Shown here piece after piece: positions 37,965 through 46,196 of a stretch of 62,426 bases of DNA. The DNA is from Bacteroidales bacterium. Lineage in GTDB: Bacteria > Bacteroidota > Bacteroidia > Bacteroidales > Paludibacteraceae. The stretch covers positions 1-62,426 of the forward strand of contig DUQS01000047.1 in NCBI GenBank assembly GCA_012837685.1. Direction: 5' to 3'. Position 1 is the first letter of the stretch, and the number at the start of each line of letters is the position of its first letter. The notes beneath the pieces are model-generated. The model searched no databases and had not been told where the DNA came from. It worked only from the letters and a program-made list of their open reading frames with translations. The translations under genes were made by a program, and so were the position numbers.

Positions 37965-38091
37965 AATCAAATTGTTATAATTATTTTACAGATTCATTAT
38001 TCCGAAACGGAATGAGCCTGCAAAGTTACACTATTTTCTTGATAAAAAGTTGTTTTTGTCGTCTTTATTTCTGTTCTTCTCATTTTTCTTG

Positions 38092-39495
38092 TCAGAAATA
38101 GCTGCTGCCGTCGAAACAGTGGGTACAAATTTGCTCTTTTGGCAGTCCAATAGCTTTCACTAAACCATTTGTAGTATTGAATTTTAGTGAAGTGAGATTA
38201 AATTTCTTGCGCATACATTCCACCATGTTGCAGTGTTCGGCTGTACAAGGATTGCTGTAGAGTTCCAAATTTTTGTTATGGCAACCTTCAATTTCTTTTA
38301 TAATGCGGCGGGTAATCAAATCTAAATCAGTGTTTTGTGCCGAAAATCCGATGAATTTGCACGGATAGAGGATAGGTGGTGCCGATATGCGCATATGTAC
38401 TTCTCTGGCACCATAGCCGTACAGAAATTTTACATTATCTTTTAATTGTGTACCGCGTACAATGGAGTCGTCGCTAAAAATAACGCGTTTGTCACGTAGC
38501 AGCGTTTTGTTGGGAATAAGCTTCATTCTGGACACCAAACTGCGCATGGATTGGTTAGCAGGAGTGAAGCTGCGAGGCCATGTCGGCGTGTATTTTATCA
38601 TAGCGCGTTTGTAGGGAATGCCTTTGCTGGCAGCATAGCCAAGGGCGTAGCCAATTCCGGAGTCGGGAATGGCGGAAATAAAATCGGCTTCGGTATCATC
38701 GTGCAAACCGTTTTCGTATCCGGCTCTGTAGCGTACTTCATCGACGTTGATGTTTTCGTAGTCGGAGACGGGATAGCCGTAATAGACATACAGAAACGAG
38801 CAAATCTGCATCTTTTTGTTGGGGCGGTAGAGTTGCGTCCACTTGTCGGCGGTGATGTGAATAATTTCGCCGGGACCGAGAAAATATTCCGTTTCAAAGC
38901 CGAGGTTGGGAAATCCGCACGGTTCGCTTGAAATGGCGTAGGCGTTCTCTTTTTTGGCAAGAATTAAGGGAGTGCGTCCCAGTTTGTCGCGGGCAGCTAT
39001 CAGTCCGAACTCCGTAAGTATGAGCAGCGAACATGAACCTTGTATTTTGCTGAACATCAGATTGATACCTTCTTCAAACGTGTTGCCTTCGTCCACCAGC
39101 ATCGAAACAAGTTCGGTGGGGTTGATGCCACCGGAACTAAATTCGGTAAAATGCTTGCCTTGCTGTATCATTTCTTGCGCAAGCTCTTCTAAATTGTGTA
39201 TGTAGGCTACGGTGGCGAGGGCAAACCATCCGTGATGCGATTTTAGCACTATCGGTTGTGAGTCGTTATCGCTGATAACGCCGATACCCGATTTGCCTTT
39301 GAATTTGGGCAAGTCGTTCTCAAATTTTGTGCGAAAATACGAGTTTTCCAAATTGTGGATAGCTCGTCGGAATGTGGTGCCGTCGTAAGTTACCACACCA
39401 CCGCGGCGTGTTCCGAGATGTGAATTATAGTCGGTGCCGTAGAACAAATCGTGTGCGCATTCGCTTTTGGAAATAGTGCCGAAAAATCCTCCCAT
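38092..39495 (-). CDS. Amidophosphoribosyltransferase-like protein lacking the N-terminal Cys nucleophile
   Basis: This is a PurF-family protein: an N-terminal Ntn glutaminase fold followed by a phosphoribosyltransferase domain. Canonical PurF exposes Cys1 in CGVFG or CGIVG after Met or propeptide removal, but here the start reads MGGFFGTISKSEC, so the nucleophile position is Gly. The PRPP loop VIFSDDSIVRGTQ is intact, and Cys residues near the C-terminus (PCTAEHCNMVEC, and CTHCFDG like the Bacillus cluster ligands) suggest an iron-sulfur cluster. The 467-residue length is normal. It may use ammonia directly, partner with another glutaminase, or regulate; that is inference. Such GGFFG versions recur in Bacteroidota. 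Confidence 0.85.
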   Translation of the reverse strand: MGGFFGTISKSECAHDLFYGTDYNSHLGTRRGGVVTYDGTTFRRAIHNLENSYFRTKFENDLPKFKGKSGIGVISDNDSQPIVLKSHHGWFALATVAYIHNLEELAQEMIQQGKHFTEFSSGGINPTELVSMLVDEGNTFEEGINLMFSKIQGSCSLLILTEFGLIAARDKLGRTPLILAKKENAYAISSEPCGFPNLGFETEYFLGPGEIIHITADKWTQLYRPNKKMQICSFLYVYYGYPVSDYENINVDEVRYRAGYENGLHDDTEADFISAIPDSGIGYALGYAASKGIPYKRAMIKYTPTWPRSFTPANQSMRSLVSRMKLIPNKTLLRDKRVIFSDDSIVRGTQLKDNVKFLYGYGAREVHMRISAPPILYPCKFIGFSAQNTDLDLITRRIIKEIEGCHNKNLELYSNPCTAEHCNMVECMRKKFNLTSLKFNTTNGLVKAIGLPKEQICTHCFDGSSYF

Positions 39496-39546
39496 AAATG
39501 TTGTATATTATTAATAATCAGTGTTTAATATGTTTAATTTAGGTCG

Positions 39547-39582
39547 TAAAAAAGGGAATTGTATTTTACACAATTCCCTTAT
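39547..39582 (-). terminator. Terminator-like hairpin inside the leader of the PurF-like gene
   Basis: On the minus strand AAGGGAATTGT / ACAATTCCCTT, with a loop of about seven bases, is followed by TTTTTT. It lies between the promoter at 39680-39711 and the start at 39495, so it would stop transcripts before the gene unless read through. It may instead end transcripts coming from comM. Confidence 0.75.
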
Positions 39583-39586
39583 ATAG

Positions 39587-39649
39587 TTATCCTTTCGTTG
39601 CTTCTTGGTATATCCAAGTGATGAAATAATTTATTTTTGGTTTTATCAT
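39587..39649 (-). CDS. Possible 20-residue leader peptide ahead of the PurF-like gene
   Basis: An ATG at 39649, about 25 bases after the predicted transcript start, opens a frame of 20 codons (MIKPKINYFITWIYQEATKG) that stops at 39589-39587, 8 bases before the terminator-like hairpin. The layout resembles a leader peptide of an attenuator. There is no ribosome binding site to support it and chance is a real possibility. Confidence 0.3.
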   Translation of the reverse strand: MIKPKINYFITWIYQEATKG

Positions 39650-39679
39650 AAAAATAGCGGCGTTCATAATTTTGATATG

Positions 39680-39711
39680 CAAAGGTACATTTTTTTTGTG
39701 AGGCGGTCAAA
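39680..39711 (-). promoter_or_regulatory. Bacteroidota-type promoter for the PurF-like gene
   Basis: On the minus strand TTTG (39711-39708), a 20-base gap and TACCTTTG (39687-39680) match the consensus exactly. The resulting leader of about 180 bases contains the hairpin described separately. Confidence 0.78.
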
Positions 39712-39776
39712 CTATAATGGACATTATTTTAAAAATTTATTTATCAAATGTTGCGGTGTGTTTGTCTATCAATTTT

Positions 39777-41315
39777 TTAACCAGCCCAACCTTCTTTGTC
39801 CAAATTGCGGTAGTTGATGGCTTCTGCCAAATGCTGCGTTTGTATGTTTTCCGAACCGTCGAGGTCGGCAATGGTGCGTGCCACTTTTAAAATTCTGTCG
39901 TAGGCGCGGGCAGAGAGATTCATGCGTGCCATTGCTAATTTTAGCAATGCTTGACCGTCGCTGTCAATGGCGGCGTACTTGTGCAACATTTTCGACTTCA
40001 TTTGTGCGTTACAGTGTATGCCTACTGAATTTTTGAAACGTTCGGCTTGTATGTTTCGGGCTTTTATCACGCGAGCGCGTATGGTAGCACTGCTTTCGGC
40101 GGTATCGTATTCCGAAAGTTTTTCAAAAGGTACGGGCACTATTTCTATGTGTATGTCAATGCGGTCGAGTAGTGGTCCCGAAATTCGGCTCAAGTATTTT
40201 TGTACGGCTCCTGGAGCGCACATACATTCGCGCGTAGGATGATTGTAGTAGCCGCACGGACAAGGGTTCATAGCGGCTACCAGCATAAAACTTGCCGGAT
40301 ATTGAGTAGAAAATTTAGCTCTTGAAATAGTAATTTTTCGGTCTTCGAGCGGTTGGCGCATCACTTCGAGGACGGTGCGTTTAAATTCCGGCAGTTCGTC
40401 GAGAAAAAGCACGCCGTTGTGGGCGAGTGAAATTTCACCCGGTTGCGGAAATGCGCCACCGCCTACTAAGGCAACATCGGATATGGTGTGGTGCGGGCTG
40501 CGGAACGGTCGTTGTGCCATCAGCGACGTGTTGCAGTCCATTTTTCCTGCAACGGAATGTATTTTGGTGGTTTCGAGAGCTTCGTGCAAAGTTAGCGGCG
40601 GTAAAATGGTCGGCAAGCGTTTTGCCATCATCGATTTGCCCGACCCGGGTGCGCCTATCATAATGATGTTGTGTCCGCCTGCGGCGGCTATTTCAAGAGC
40701 GCGTTTCACGTTTTCTTGTCCTTTTACGTCGGCGAAATCCAAATCAAACGTCTCAATGTGTTCAAGAAATTCGGTGCGAGTATCCACTTCCGTTTTTTCC
40801 AACTCTATTTCGTGGTTGAGGAATTTTACCACTTCCGTAATATTGTCCACACCGTAAACTTCCAAATTGTTTACCACCGCAGCTTCGCGACTGTTTGCTT
40901 TGGGCAGAATAAAACCTTTGAATCCGGCTTCGCGCGCTTTAATGGCTATGGGCAGTGCGCCTTTTATGGGATTTAGCGTACCGTCGAGTGACAATTCGCC
41001 CATAATGACGTATTTATCAATGTCTTGACTGTCCACTACTTCGGTGGCTGCCAACATACCTATTGCCAAAGGCAGGTCGTAAGCGGAACCTTCCTTACGG
41101 ATATCAGCCGGCGCCATATTAATGACTACCTGCTTGCGCGGAATGGGAATTTTGTTGTATTGCAGTGCCGACATAATGCGCTCGTGGCTCTCTTTTACCG
41201 CATTGTCGGGCAATCCTACCAAAAAGAACTTTATACCTTGCGAAACATTTACTTCTATGGTGATAAGCGTGGCGTCAATGCCTTGTACTGCTGCTCCGTA
41301 CGTTTTTACTAACAT
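39777..41315 (-). CDS. comM: ComM/YifB family Mg chelatase-like AAA+ ATPase
   Basis: This AAA+ protein of 512 residues has an N-terminal Lon-like fold (LVKTYGAAVQGIDATLITIEV) and an ATPase core with Walker A GAPGSGKSMMAKRLP, followed by RPFRSPHHTISDVALVGGG and a Cys-rich insert (CPCGYYNHPTRECMCAPG). ComM drives branch migration during natural transformation in some Gram-negatives. In this phylum the role is untested. The gene is on the same strand as, and 79 bases downstream of, the HNH endonuclease gene, and its own promoter is not obvious. Confidence 0.92.
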   Translation of the reverse strand: MLVKTYGAAVQGIDATLITIEVNVSQGIKFFLVGLPDNAVKESHERIMSALQYNKIPIPRKQVVINMAPADIRKEGSAYDLPLAIGMLAATEVVDSQDIDKYVIMGELSLDGTLNPIKGALPIAIKAREAGFKGFILPKANSREAAVVNNLEVYGVDNITEVVKFLNHEIELEKTEVDTRTEFLEHIETFDLDFADVKGQENVKRALEIAAAGGHNIIMIGAPGSGKSMMAKRLPTILPPLTLHEALETTKIHSVAGKMDCNTSLMAQRPFRSPHHTISDVALVGGGAFPQPGEISLAHNGVLFLDELPEFKRTVLEVMRQPLEDRKITISRAKFSTQYPASFMLVAAMNPCPCGYYNHPTRECMCAPGAVQKYLSRISGPLLDRIDIHIEIVPVPFEKLSEYDTAESSATIRARVIKARNIQAERFKNSVGIHCNAQMKSKMLHKYAAIDSDGQALLKLAMARMNLSARAYDRILKVARTIADLDGSENIQTQHLAEAINYRNLDKEGWAG

Positions 41316-41394
41316 GTGGAAACTGATATGTAGTTATATTGTGTTTTTATTGTTTGATGTAAAATCTGTTATTTAGTTTTTGTTCAATTTGTTA

Positions 41395-42174
41395 TTATTT
41401 CGTGTTTAGTCTGTTAAATATCCCATTTGCTTTTATATTGTCAACAAGAACCTGTATCTCTAATGGTTTACTCCATTTTCTATGAATCATTCTGTGACAG
41501 TTTGAACAAACTGGAGTTAAATTTTGTAATGCATTTTTTAACGTGTTTTCAAGGTCTTCATCTTCATATTTAAAAATGGGCTTGGTATGATGTATTTCAA
41601 TAAATCCTTTCCCAAGTAGTTCTCCATAAAAATCATGAAAGTTAAAATTACAACATTTACAGTAAATTTTCTCATTCTTAGTATAATATGCGATAGCATA
41701 ATTTCTCAAAGTAGCTGAACGCTCATATACAGCTACTTCTGTCAATTTTTTTGTTCCTTCTTGTATAATTATATTTTCATCAAATGTTTCAATCTTTTTT
41801 TTGTTTTGATTTTTTTCGACTTTTCTAAGACTTTCTGTTAAATCTGTATATGAAAAATCATTGATTAATAAATATTTCAAAATATCTTGATTGTTTTCTA
41901 AATGTGCTTTACCTTCTTTTGTGATTCCTATTTGTCCGGCATCATATTCAGCGTAGCCAAATCGCTCAAAAGTTCTATGTGCAATTAAATTTCTAACTTT
42001 TTGAGAAAATTTATCATCACTTCTTCCGGCTAAAATTTTTAAATCTTCCCCTGTTGGTTTCATTATATCTCTAAGTTTTTGAATTAATTCACTTGTTGAA
42101 ATTACCCCGTTGTTTAAACTCATCAAATATAAAGAAGGAAGAATCAACTCGGTTTCTGTAATTCTCTTTTCCAT
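41395..42174 (-). CDS. HNH endonuclease with Mrr-like winged-helix N-terminus (probable restriction enzyme)
   Basis: This 259-residue protein has a winged-helix N-terminus (ELILPSLYLMSLNNGVISTS ... GYAEYDAGQIGITKEGKAHL) similar to the Mrr N-terminal domain, and a C-terminal HNH nuclease with two Cys pairs: CKCC (172-175), IHH (His195, His196), Asn218, and CSNCH (Cys223, Cys226, His227). Such proteins are restriction enzymes paired with a methylase. It starts 3 bases after the stop of the Dam-like methylase on the same strand, so translation is probably coupled. The region is strikingly A/T-rich. The recognition site cannot be read from the sequence. Confidence 0.88.
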   Translation of the reverse strand: MEKRITETELILPSLYLMSLNNGVISTSELIQKLRDIMKPTGEDLKILAGRSDDKFSQKVRNLIAHRTFERFGYAEYDAGQIGITKEGKAHLENNQDILKYLLINDFSYTDLTESLRKVEKNQNKKKIETFDENIIIQEGTKKLTEVAVYERSATLRNYAIAYYTKNEKIYCKCCNFNFHDFYGELLGKGFIEIHHTKPIFKYEDEDLENTLKNALQNLTPVCSNCHRMIHRKWSKPLEIQVLVDNIKANGIFNRLNTK

Positions 42175-42177
42175 ATT

Positions 42178-43377
42178 TTAATAATTAGTGATTAATAAAT
42201 GCTCTACATTTTTGTCATTCCTATTCATAAAACTAACAAGATATTTTTTGTCAAAAGATTGAATATTTAGTCCTTTATTTTTATAAAGCTCAAAAATGAA
42301 ATCTGTGTTTTTTATTATCATCATCCATTTTCCCTTACATTTTTTTATTAAATAATTTGCAAGTCTGATTTGGTCTTTTTTTGTAAATTCATTTTTAGCA
42401 TAGGTGCTAAATTCACTATCATAAGGAGGGTCTAAAAAAACAAAGTCATTGTTTTCAGGTGTGTGTTGCTTAAAAAAATCTTCAAAGTCTAAATTTTCTA
42501 TCACAGTATTGTCAAGCAATGATTTTAATTCTTTAGTTTTTAAATATTCAACTTTTTTAGAAAAGTTTTTATTGTTGTATGCAATGCCACCGTAAGGAAC
42601 ATTAAAATCTCCTTTTGAATTATAACGAAACATACCACTGTATGCAAAATTCCTTATAAATAAAAAAATGGCAGATTTAAAAGCACTATTAATTTTGTAT
42701 TTTTCAGTATTGTTGTAAATATGGCGAAAATGCATATAAAATGCACTTTTAAGAGCTGTTTCTATATTGTCTAAAATATCATTATCAGGTAAAAGATATT
42801 TTTCTTTTTCCAATTGTTTCATTCTCTTAATCTTTCGAATAAGATTGATTTTTATTTCTTTAATGAAGTTTTCAATATTAAAATTAAACATTGATGAGAA
42901 CATTCCATTGAATTGGTCTGCATGTTTTAATATAAACTCAAATAAAATGTCCTTAAGTTTCGTTTCTTCAATTTTGTTACTTGAATATTTTTTGTAAGTT
43001 TCAACAAAAAAAACATCATTTTTCTTTACAACCAAAGTTAATAAATCCCAATTGTGTATTATTTCATCTAATGCTTTAAAAAATAAAGTTCTATCACTAT
43101 TTATTATGCTACGATATAAAGAAATAAGTTCTTCGGATTTATCATTAACAAAATATTTATCAGCTTGTAGTGCTGTATAAACAGCACCACCACCGACAAA
43201 TGGCTCATAATAATTTTTGAATTTTTCAGGCAGATTGGGTACTATGTATTTTAATTCTTGTTCTTTACCACCAGCCCATTTTAAAATAGGGTATAATTTT
43301 CTAGATTCAACATAATTACCAAAATCAAGTCCAATTTGGTTATATGTTGCAATAGGTTCTTTTACTGAATTTTTCAT
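42178..43377 (-). CDS. Dam-family (D12 class) DNA adenine N6-methyltransferase
   Basis: This methylase modifies adenine in a specific site and would protect host DNA from the neighbouring HNH nuclease. The N-terminus shows WAGGKEQEL and the cofactor motif FVGGG (60-64). The catalytic motif DPPY is at 316-319 (FLDPPYDSEF). At 399 residues it is longer than Dam (about 280), with an insert of over 100 residues in the target-recognition region rich in Lys, Ile and Phe. A -7 element (TAAATTTG, minus strand, 43382-43389) almost touches the ATG, so the transcript would have almost no leader. The high A/T content suggests import. Confidence 0.92.
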   Translation of the reverse strand: MKNSVKEPIATYNQIGLDFGNYVESRKLYPILKWAGGKEQELKYIVPNLPEKFKNYYEPFVGGGAVYTALQADKYFVNDKSEELISLYRSIINSDRTLFFKALDEIIHNWDLLTLVVKKNDVFFVETYKKYSSNKIEETKLKDILFEFILKHADQFNGMFSSMFNFNIENFIKEIKINLIRKIKRMKQLEKEKYLLPDNDILDNIETALKSAFYMHFRHIYNNTEKYKINSAFKSAIFLFIRNFAYSGMFRYNSKGDFNVPYGGIAYNNKNFSKKVEYLKTKELKSLLDNTVIENLDFEDFFKQHTPENNDFVFLDPPYDSEFSTYAKNEFTKKDQIRLANYLIKKCKGKWMMIIKNTDFIFELYKNKGLNIQSFDKKYLVSFMNRNDKNVEHLLITNY

Positions 43378-43485
43378 ACTACAAATTTAATCAAATTTTC
43401 GATAATAATAAATTTTAGCATGAATGGTAACGAATTTGACTTAATTAGTTTTGGTGTTTTCGCTGGCGTGGTTTTCCCGTTTTTA

Positions 43486-43938
43486 TTAATTCGCAATTAA
43501 TAAGATTATCGGTAATCCAATAACCAAAAGTAGAGCATAAATTGATAAAATTACTATTGTTAAAATTCCTGTAAACTTAAACAGCGATTTTAAGTTTTCA
43601 AATCCTAAAGTAATGTCTTGGTTATTATCCGATTCTAAGCCTTTTTTAATTTGAATTGAGAATTTGTACAGAAATTTTACCGGAAAATAGTATAAAATTG
43701 CGAGGGCAAAGTAGATTACGCCAAATGTTCCCAAAGACAAGCCTACATCTAATTTAATACTGGTAATGAAAGATATAACTATTAAAGCAATGGCGACAAT
43801 AGCCAAAACTGCAATTCCTATATATCCGACAATAGCCAAGAATTTTCCCCATTTGGAGATTTCTAAAAGATACGTTTTAATTTTACTGTCATCGGTTAGG
43901 GTTTGATTTACCGATTGGATGTTTTCAAAGTTTTCCAT
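43486..43938 (-). CDS. DUF5362-like small membrane protein
   Basis: This 150-residue integral membrane protein has four likely membrane helices (about 35-60, 65-92, 110-128, 130-149). Between helices two and three lies a soluble stretch (KFSIQIKKGLESDNNQDITLGFENLKSLFK). The layout resembles DUF5362 proteins, which are widespread in Bacteroidota and of unknown function. It lies 108 bases upstream of the methylase gene and 30 bases downstream of a small coiled-coil frame, all on the minus strand. It is less A/T-rich than the methylase region. Confidence 0.7.
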   Translation of the reverse strand: MENFENIQSVNQTLTDDSKIKTYLLEISKWGKFLAIVGYIGIAVLAIVAIALIVISFITSIKLDVGLSLGTFGVIYFALAILYYFPVKFLYKFSIQIKKGLESDNNQDITLGFENLKSLFKFTGILTIVILSIYALLLVIGLPIILLIAN

Positions 43939-43968
43939 GTGGTTTGTTTTTAGTGGTTAATATTTAAT

Positions 43969-44130
43969 TTAATCAATTTTGGCGTTGTTTTCGGTTTCAG
44001 CTTTTGCCTCTGCCTCTTGCTGTGCCAGTTCGTAGGTTTTCTGTTTCAGCTTTTGCATTAATTCAATAAGTTTTTGCCTTTCTGCTAATAGATTTGCTAT
44101 TTGCAACTCTCTGTTTAATCGTTTGTTCAT
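43969..44130 (-). CDS. Small Lys/Gln/Glu-rich protein, 53 residues, unknown
   Basis: A short frame starts at 44130 and ends at 43969, giving MNKRLNRELQIANLLAERQK, then LIELMQKLKQKTYELAQQ and an Ala/Glu-rich tail. It looks like a single amphipathic helix or coiled coil. It lies 30 bases upstream of the DUF5362-like gene and is in the same direction, so the two may be cotranscribed. No known family is recognised. The gap from 43939 to 44303 otherwise shows no gene. Confidence 0.5.
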   Translation of the reverse strand: MNKRLNRELQIANLLAERQKLIELMQKLKQKTYELAQQEAEAKAETENNAKID

Positions 44131-44303
44131 GGTAATTAATGTTTAAAAATTAAGTAGAATAAAGAACTTTGGACAAAGGTACAAATTATTTACACAATTG
44201 TTACAAAATATTGGTTACATTTTTGCCCGAAAATGCAAAAAAACAGAATTGCAAGAAGTGCAAAGTGCAGGAGTAAATTTGTGTGCGTCGTAGAAGCTTA
44301 ATT

Positions 44304-45278
44304 CTAAAAAGTATTGACGGTTTCGTTGATAATTTTCCACGTACGGTCGTCCATTTTTGCACCCACGCAGCGAATAACGTGTCCGGCGCAGATGGTGCCT
44401 ATTTTACCGCATTGGTCAAGCGGTAGTTCGTGCGAGAGGCCATAGAGAAATCCGGCAGCGTAAAGGTCGCCTGCGCCGGTAGTGTCGATGCTGTTTACTT
44501 TCACAGACGGAATGTGTGTGCAATGCCCTTTTGAATAGATGTACGACCCGCGCCGTCCTACTTTTACTATGGCAATTTCGCAAAAATTGCCAATTTTTTC
44601 AGCGGCTTTTTCGTTGCGTTGTTTGGTGAAGACGAACGCTTCTTTTTCGTTGGCAAAAACAATATCAACGTATTGTTTTACAAAATCGGTGAGAAACGAC
44701 AGATTGTCTTCTACCACATTATAGCTGGCAAGGTCGATAGATATTTTCATTTTCGCCCGTTTTGCTAATCTTGCTGCGGCAAGCAGTAGGTTTTGGTCAT
44801 TGACAAGGTAGCCTTCGATGTGTAAAATATCAAAACCTTTAAACATGTTAATTTTAAGGTCGTTAGCTTGCAAATTGGCAGCCGCTCCGAGATAAGTACA
44901 CATAGTGCGTTCCGAGTCCGGCGAAATGAGCACGTGGCAGCGTCCCGAAGGTAACATCGAGTAGGAGAGAAAGGTGAGTACACCATTTTCAAATAAATCG
45001 CCATTGAAAAACTCGCCCACGGAATCGTTGCCTATTTTGCCTATGAAGCCGACGTTTACGCCCAAACGTGCCAAACTGATAATGGTGTTGGCTGCCGAAC
45101 CGCCAGTAGCAATGTGTTTGTTGAGAAGTAGGGTTTCGTCTTGAATTTTTTCCAGAGTAGTTTCATCTATTAACTGCATACTTCCTTTGGGAAGTTGGAG
45201 TTTGTCCAATGCTCTATCGGATCGGAGAATCATTAAAATATCGACGAGAGCGTTGCCTATGCCTAATATTTTTTTCAT
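44304..45278 (-). CDS. PfkB-family carbohydrate kinase (adenosine kinase-like)
   Basis: This cytosolic kinase phosphorylates a sugar or nucleoside with ATP. The 324-residue protein has the ribokinase fold signatures: GGSAANTIISLARLGVNVGFIGKIG near the N-terminus, and DTTGAGDLYAAGFLYGL near the C-terminus with the catalytic Asp. The large lid and the N-terminal IGNALVDIL suggest the adenosine kinase/sugar kinase branch. The substrate cannot be decided by eye. A tRNA-Asn gene lies 65 bases upstream on the same strand, with a terminator-like hairpin between them. Confidence 0.88.
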   Translation of the reverse strand: MKKILGIGNALVDILMILRSDRALDKLQLPKGSMQLIDETTLEKIQDETLLLNKHIATGGSAANTIISLARLGVNVGFIGKIGNDSVGEFFNGDLFENGVLTFLSYSMLPSGRCHVLISPDSERTMCTYLGAAANLQANDLKINMFKGFDILHIEGYLVNDQNLLLAAARLAKRAKMKISIDLASYNVVEDNLSFLTDFVKQYVDIVFANEKEAFVFTKQRNEKAAEKIGNFCEIAIVKVGRRGSYIYSKGHCTHIPSVKVNSIDTTGAGDLYAAGFLYGLSHELPLDQCGKIGTICAGHVIRCVGAKMDDRTWKIINETVNTF

Positions 45279-45295
45279 ACCGTTGGCGATAAAAA

Positions 45296-45336
45296 GAAAA
45301 AAAGAAGCCGCTTCTCAATACATAAGTTGCGGCTGT
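45296..45336 (-). terminator. Probable terminator after tRNA-Asn
   Basis: On the minus strand AGCCGC and GCGGCT enclose a loop of about 17 bases, followed by TCTTTTTTTC. The loop is long, but the following T run supports a terminator. Confidence 0.6.
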
Positions 45337-45342
45337 TTTTTG

Positions 45343-45416
45343 CTCTCCCTCTTGGACTTGAACCAAGGACCCTCTGATTAACAGTCAGATGCTCTAACCA
45401 ACTGAGCTAAGGAAGA
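45343..45416 (-). tRNA. tRNA-Asn (anticodon GTT)
   Basis: The minus strand folds as a 74-base cloverleaf: acceptor TCTTCCT pairing with AGGGAGA (one G-T pair), D arm GCTC-AGTTGGTTA-GAGC, anticodon arm TCTGA-CTGTTAA-TCAGA with anticodon GTT, variable GGGTC, and T arm CTTGG-TTCAAGT-CCAAG. No CCA is encoded at the 3' end. It is the only tRNA seen in the window. Confidence 0.95.
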
Positions 45417-45535
45417 ATAATAAAGCCGACTTAGGTGCGACGGCTCAAAATTGCTCGGCAAAAGTAGTGTTTTTTATTGAAATATCCAACAATTTTTGAA
45501 AAAAAATTATCGGTGGACAATTTTTCCCTGTTTTG

Positions 45536-45901
45536 TTAATTGACAGGTGCTAAAAAAGCATCTTCAATATGCTCTATTTCAAATGTTCCGTTCTTGGGCA
45601 GTGCGCTAATGACGTCGAACCGTACATCTTTTTCAATGTCGTATTTTAATATGTAATCGTGCGCAGCTTCCACAATGTGCCTTATTTTTGTGTTGGTAAT
45701 GGCATCTTTCGGGTGCTCAAAATGTTCCGTAGAGCGCGATTTTACTTCCACAATTACCAAATATTGGTCGGTTTCTGCCACAATATCCAGCTCTTTTTTA
45801 CCCGAAATCCAATTATAATCGCGTATGGTATAGCCTTTTCGGCGCAAAAATTGTCTTGCCGCCTTTTCGCCAGCTTTGCCTAAATCGTTGTGTTTTGCCA
45901 T
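45536..45901 (-). CDS. yraN: YraN (UPF0102) family endonuclease-like protein
   Basis: The 121-residue protein has a restriction-endonuclease-like fold, with the signatures HNDLGKAGEKAARQFLRRKGY, the acidic pair DYNWISGKKELDIVAE and VIVEVKSRS (the D...ExK pattern). The family is usually linked to Holliday junction or DNA repair genes, but its biochemical role is not settled. It ends on the minus strand 119 bases from the tRNA gene. A -7 element (TACCTTTG, minus strand, 45923-45930) lies 22 bases upstream. Confidence 0.9.
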   Translation of the reverse strand: MAKHNDLGKAGEKAARQFLRRKGYTIRDYNWISGKKELDIVAETDQYLVIVEVKSRSTEHFEHPKDAITNTKIRHIVEAAHDYILKYDIEKDVRFDVISALPKNGTFEIEHIEDAFLAPVN

Positions 45902-46001
45902 ATCGTTTGTTCACAATTTTGGCAAAGGTACATAATTATTAAATCTTTTTTTATACATTTGTAGATTAATTTTTTCAATTCTTTTTTAGTCTAAAAATTG
46001 T

Positions 46002-46190
46002 ATGGAAAACGACAAACCGCTAAAGCGGAGGCATAGGGTTACATTGTTGCTGAATGATGAAGAAAAAAAATTGATAGAGAGATATATAAGTAAATATAAG
46101 GTAAAAAATTCGTCCCGATTTATGCGCGAAGCCATTGTGCGCACTGCGTTGAAACGTTTGGACGAAGACCGTCCGACTTTATTTGATTGA
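46002..46190 (+). CDS. Small ribbon-helix-helix type protein, 62 residues
   Basis: The 62-residue protein reads as a ribbon-helix-helix DNA-binding fold: a beta-strand (RRHRVTLLLNDEEKKLIERY) followed by two helices (SSRFMREAIVRTALKRL). A -7 element (TACATTTG, 45954-45961) lies 40 bases upstream. It is the first gene of a long plus-strand run, with rmuC starting 6 bases after its stop. It may be an autoregulator of the run or a mobilisation-protein-like remnant (MobC-type proteins share this fold). No target site is obvious. Confidence 0.7.
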   Translation: MENDKPLKRRHRVTLLLNDEEKKLIERYISKYKVKNSSRFMREAIVRTALKRLDEDRPTLFD

Positions 46191-46196
46191 TTGATT

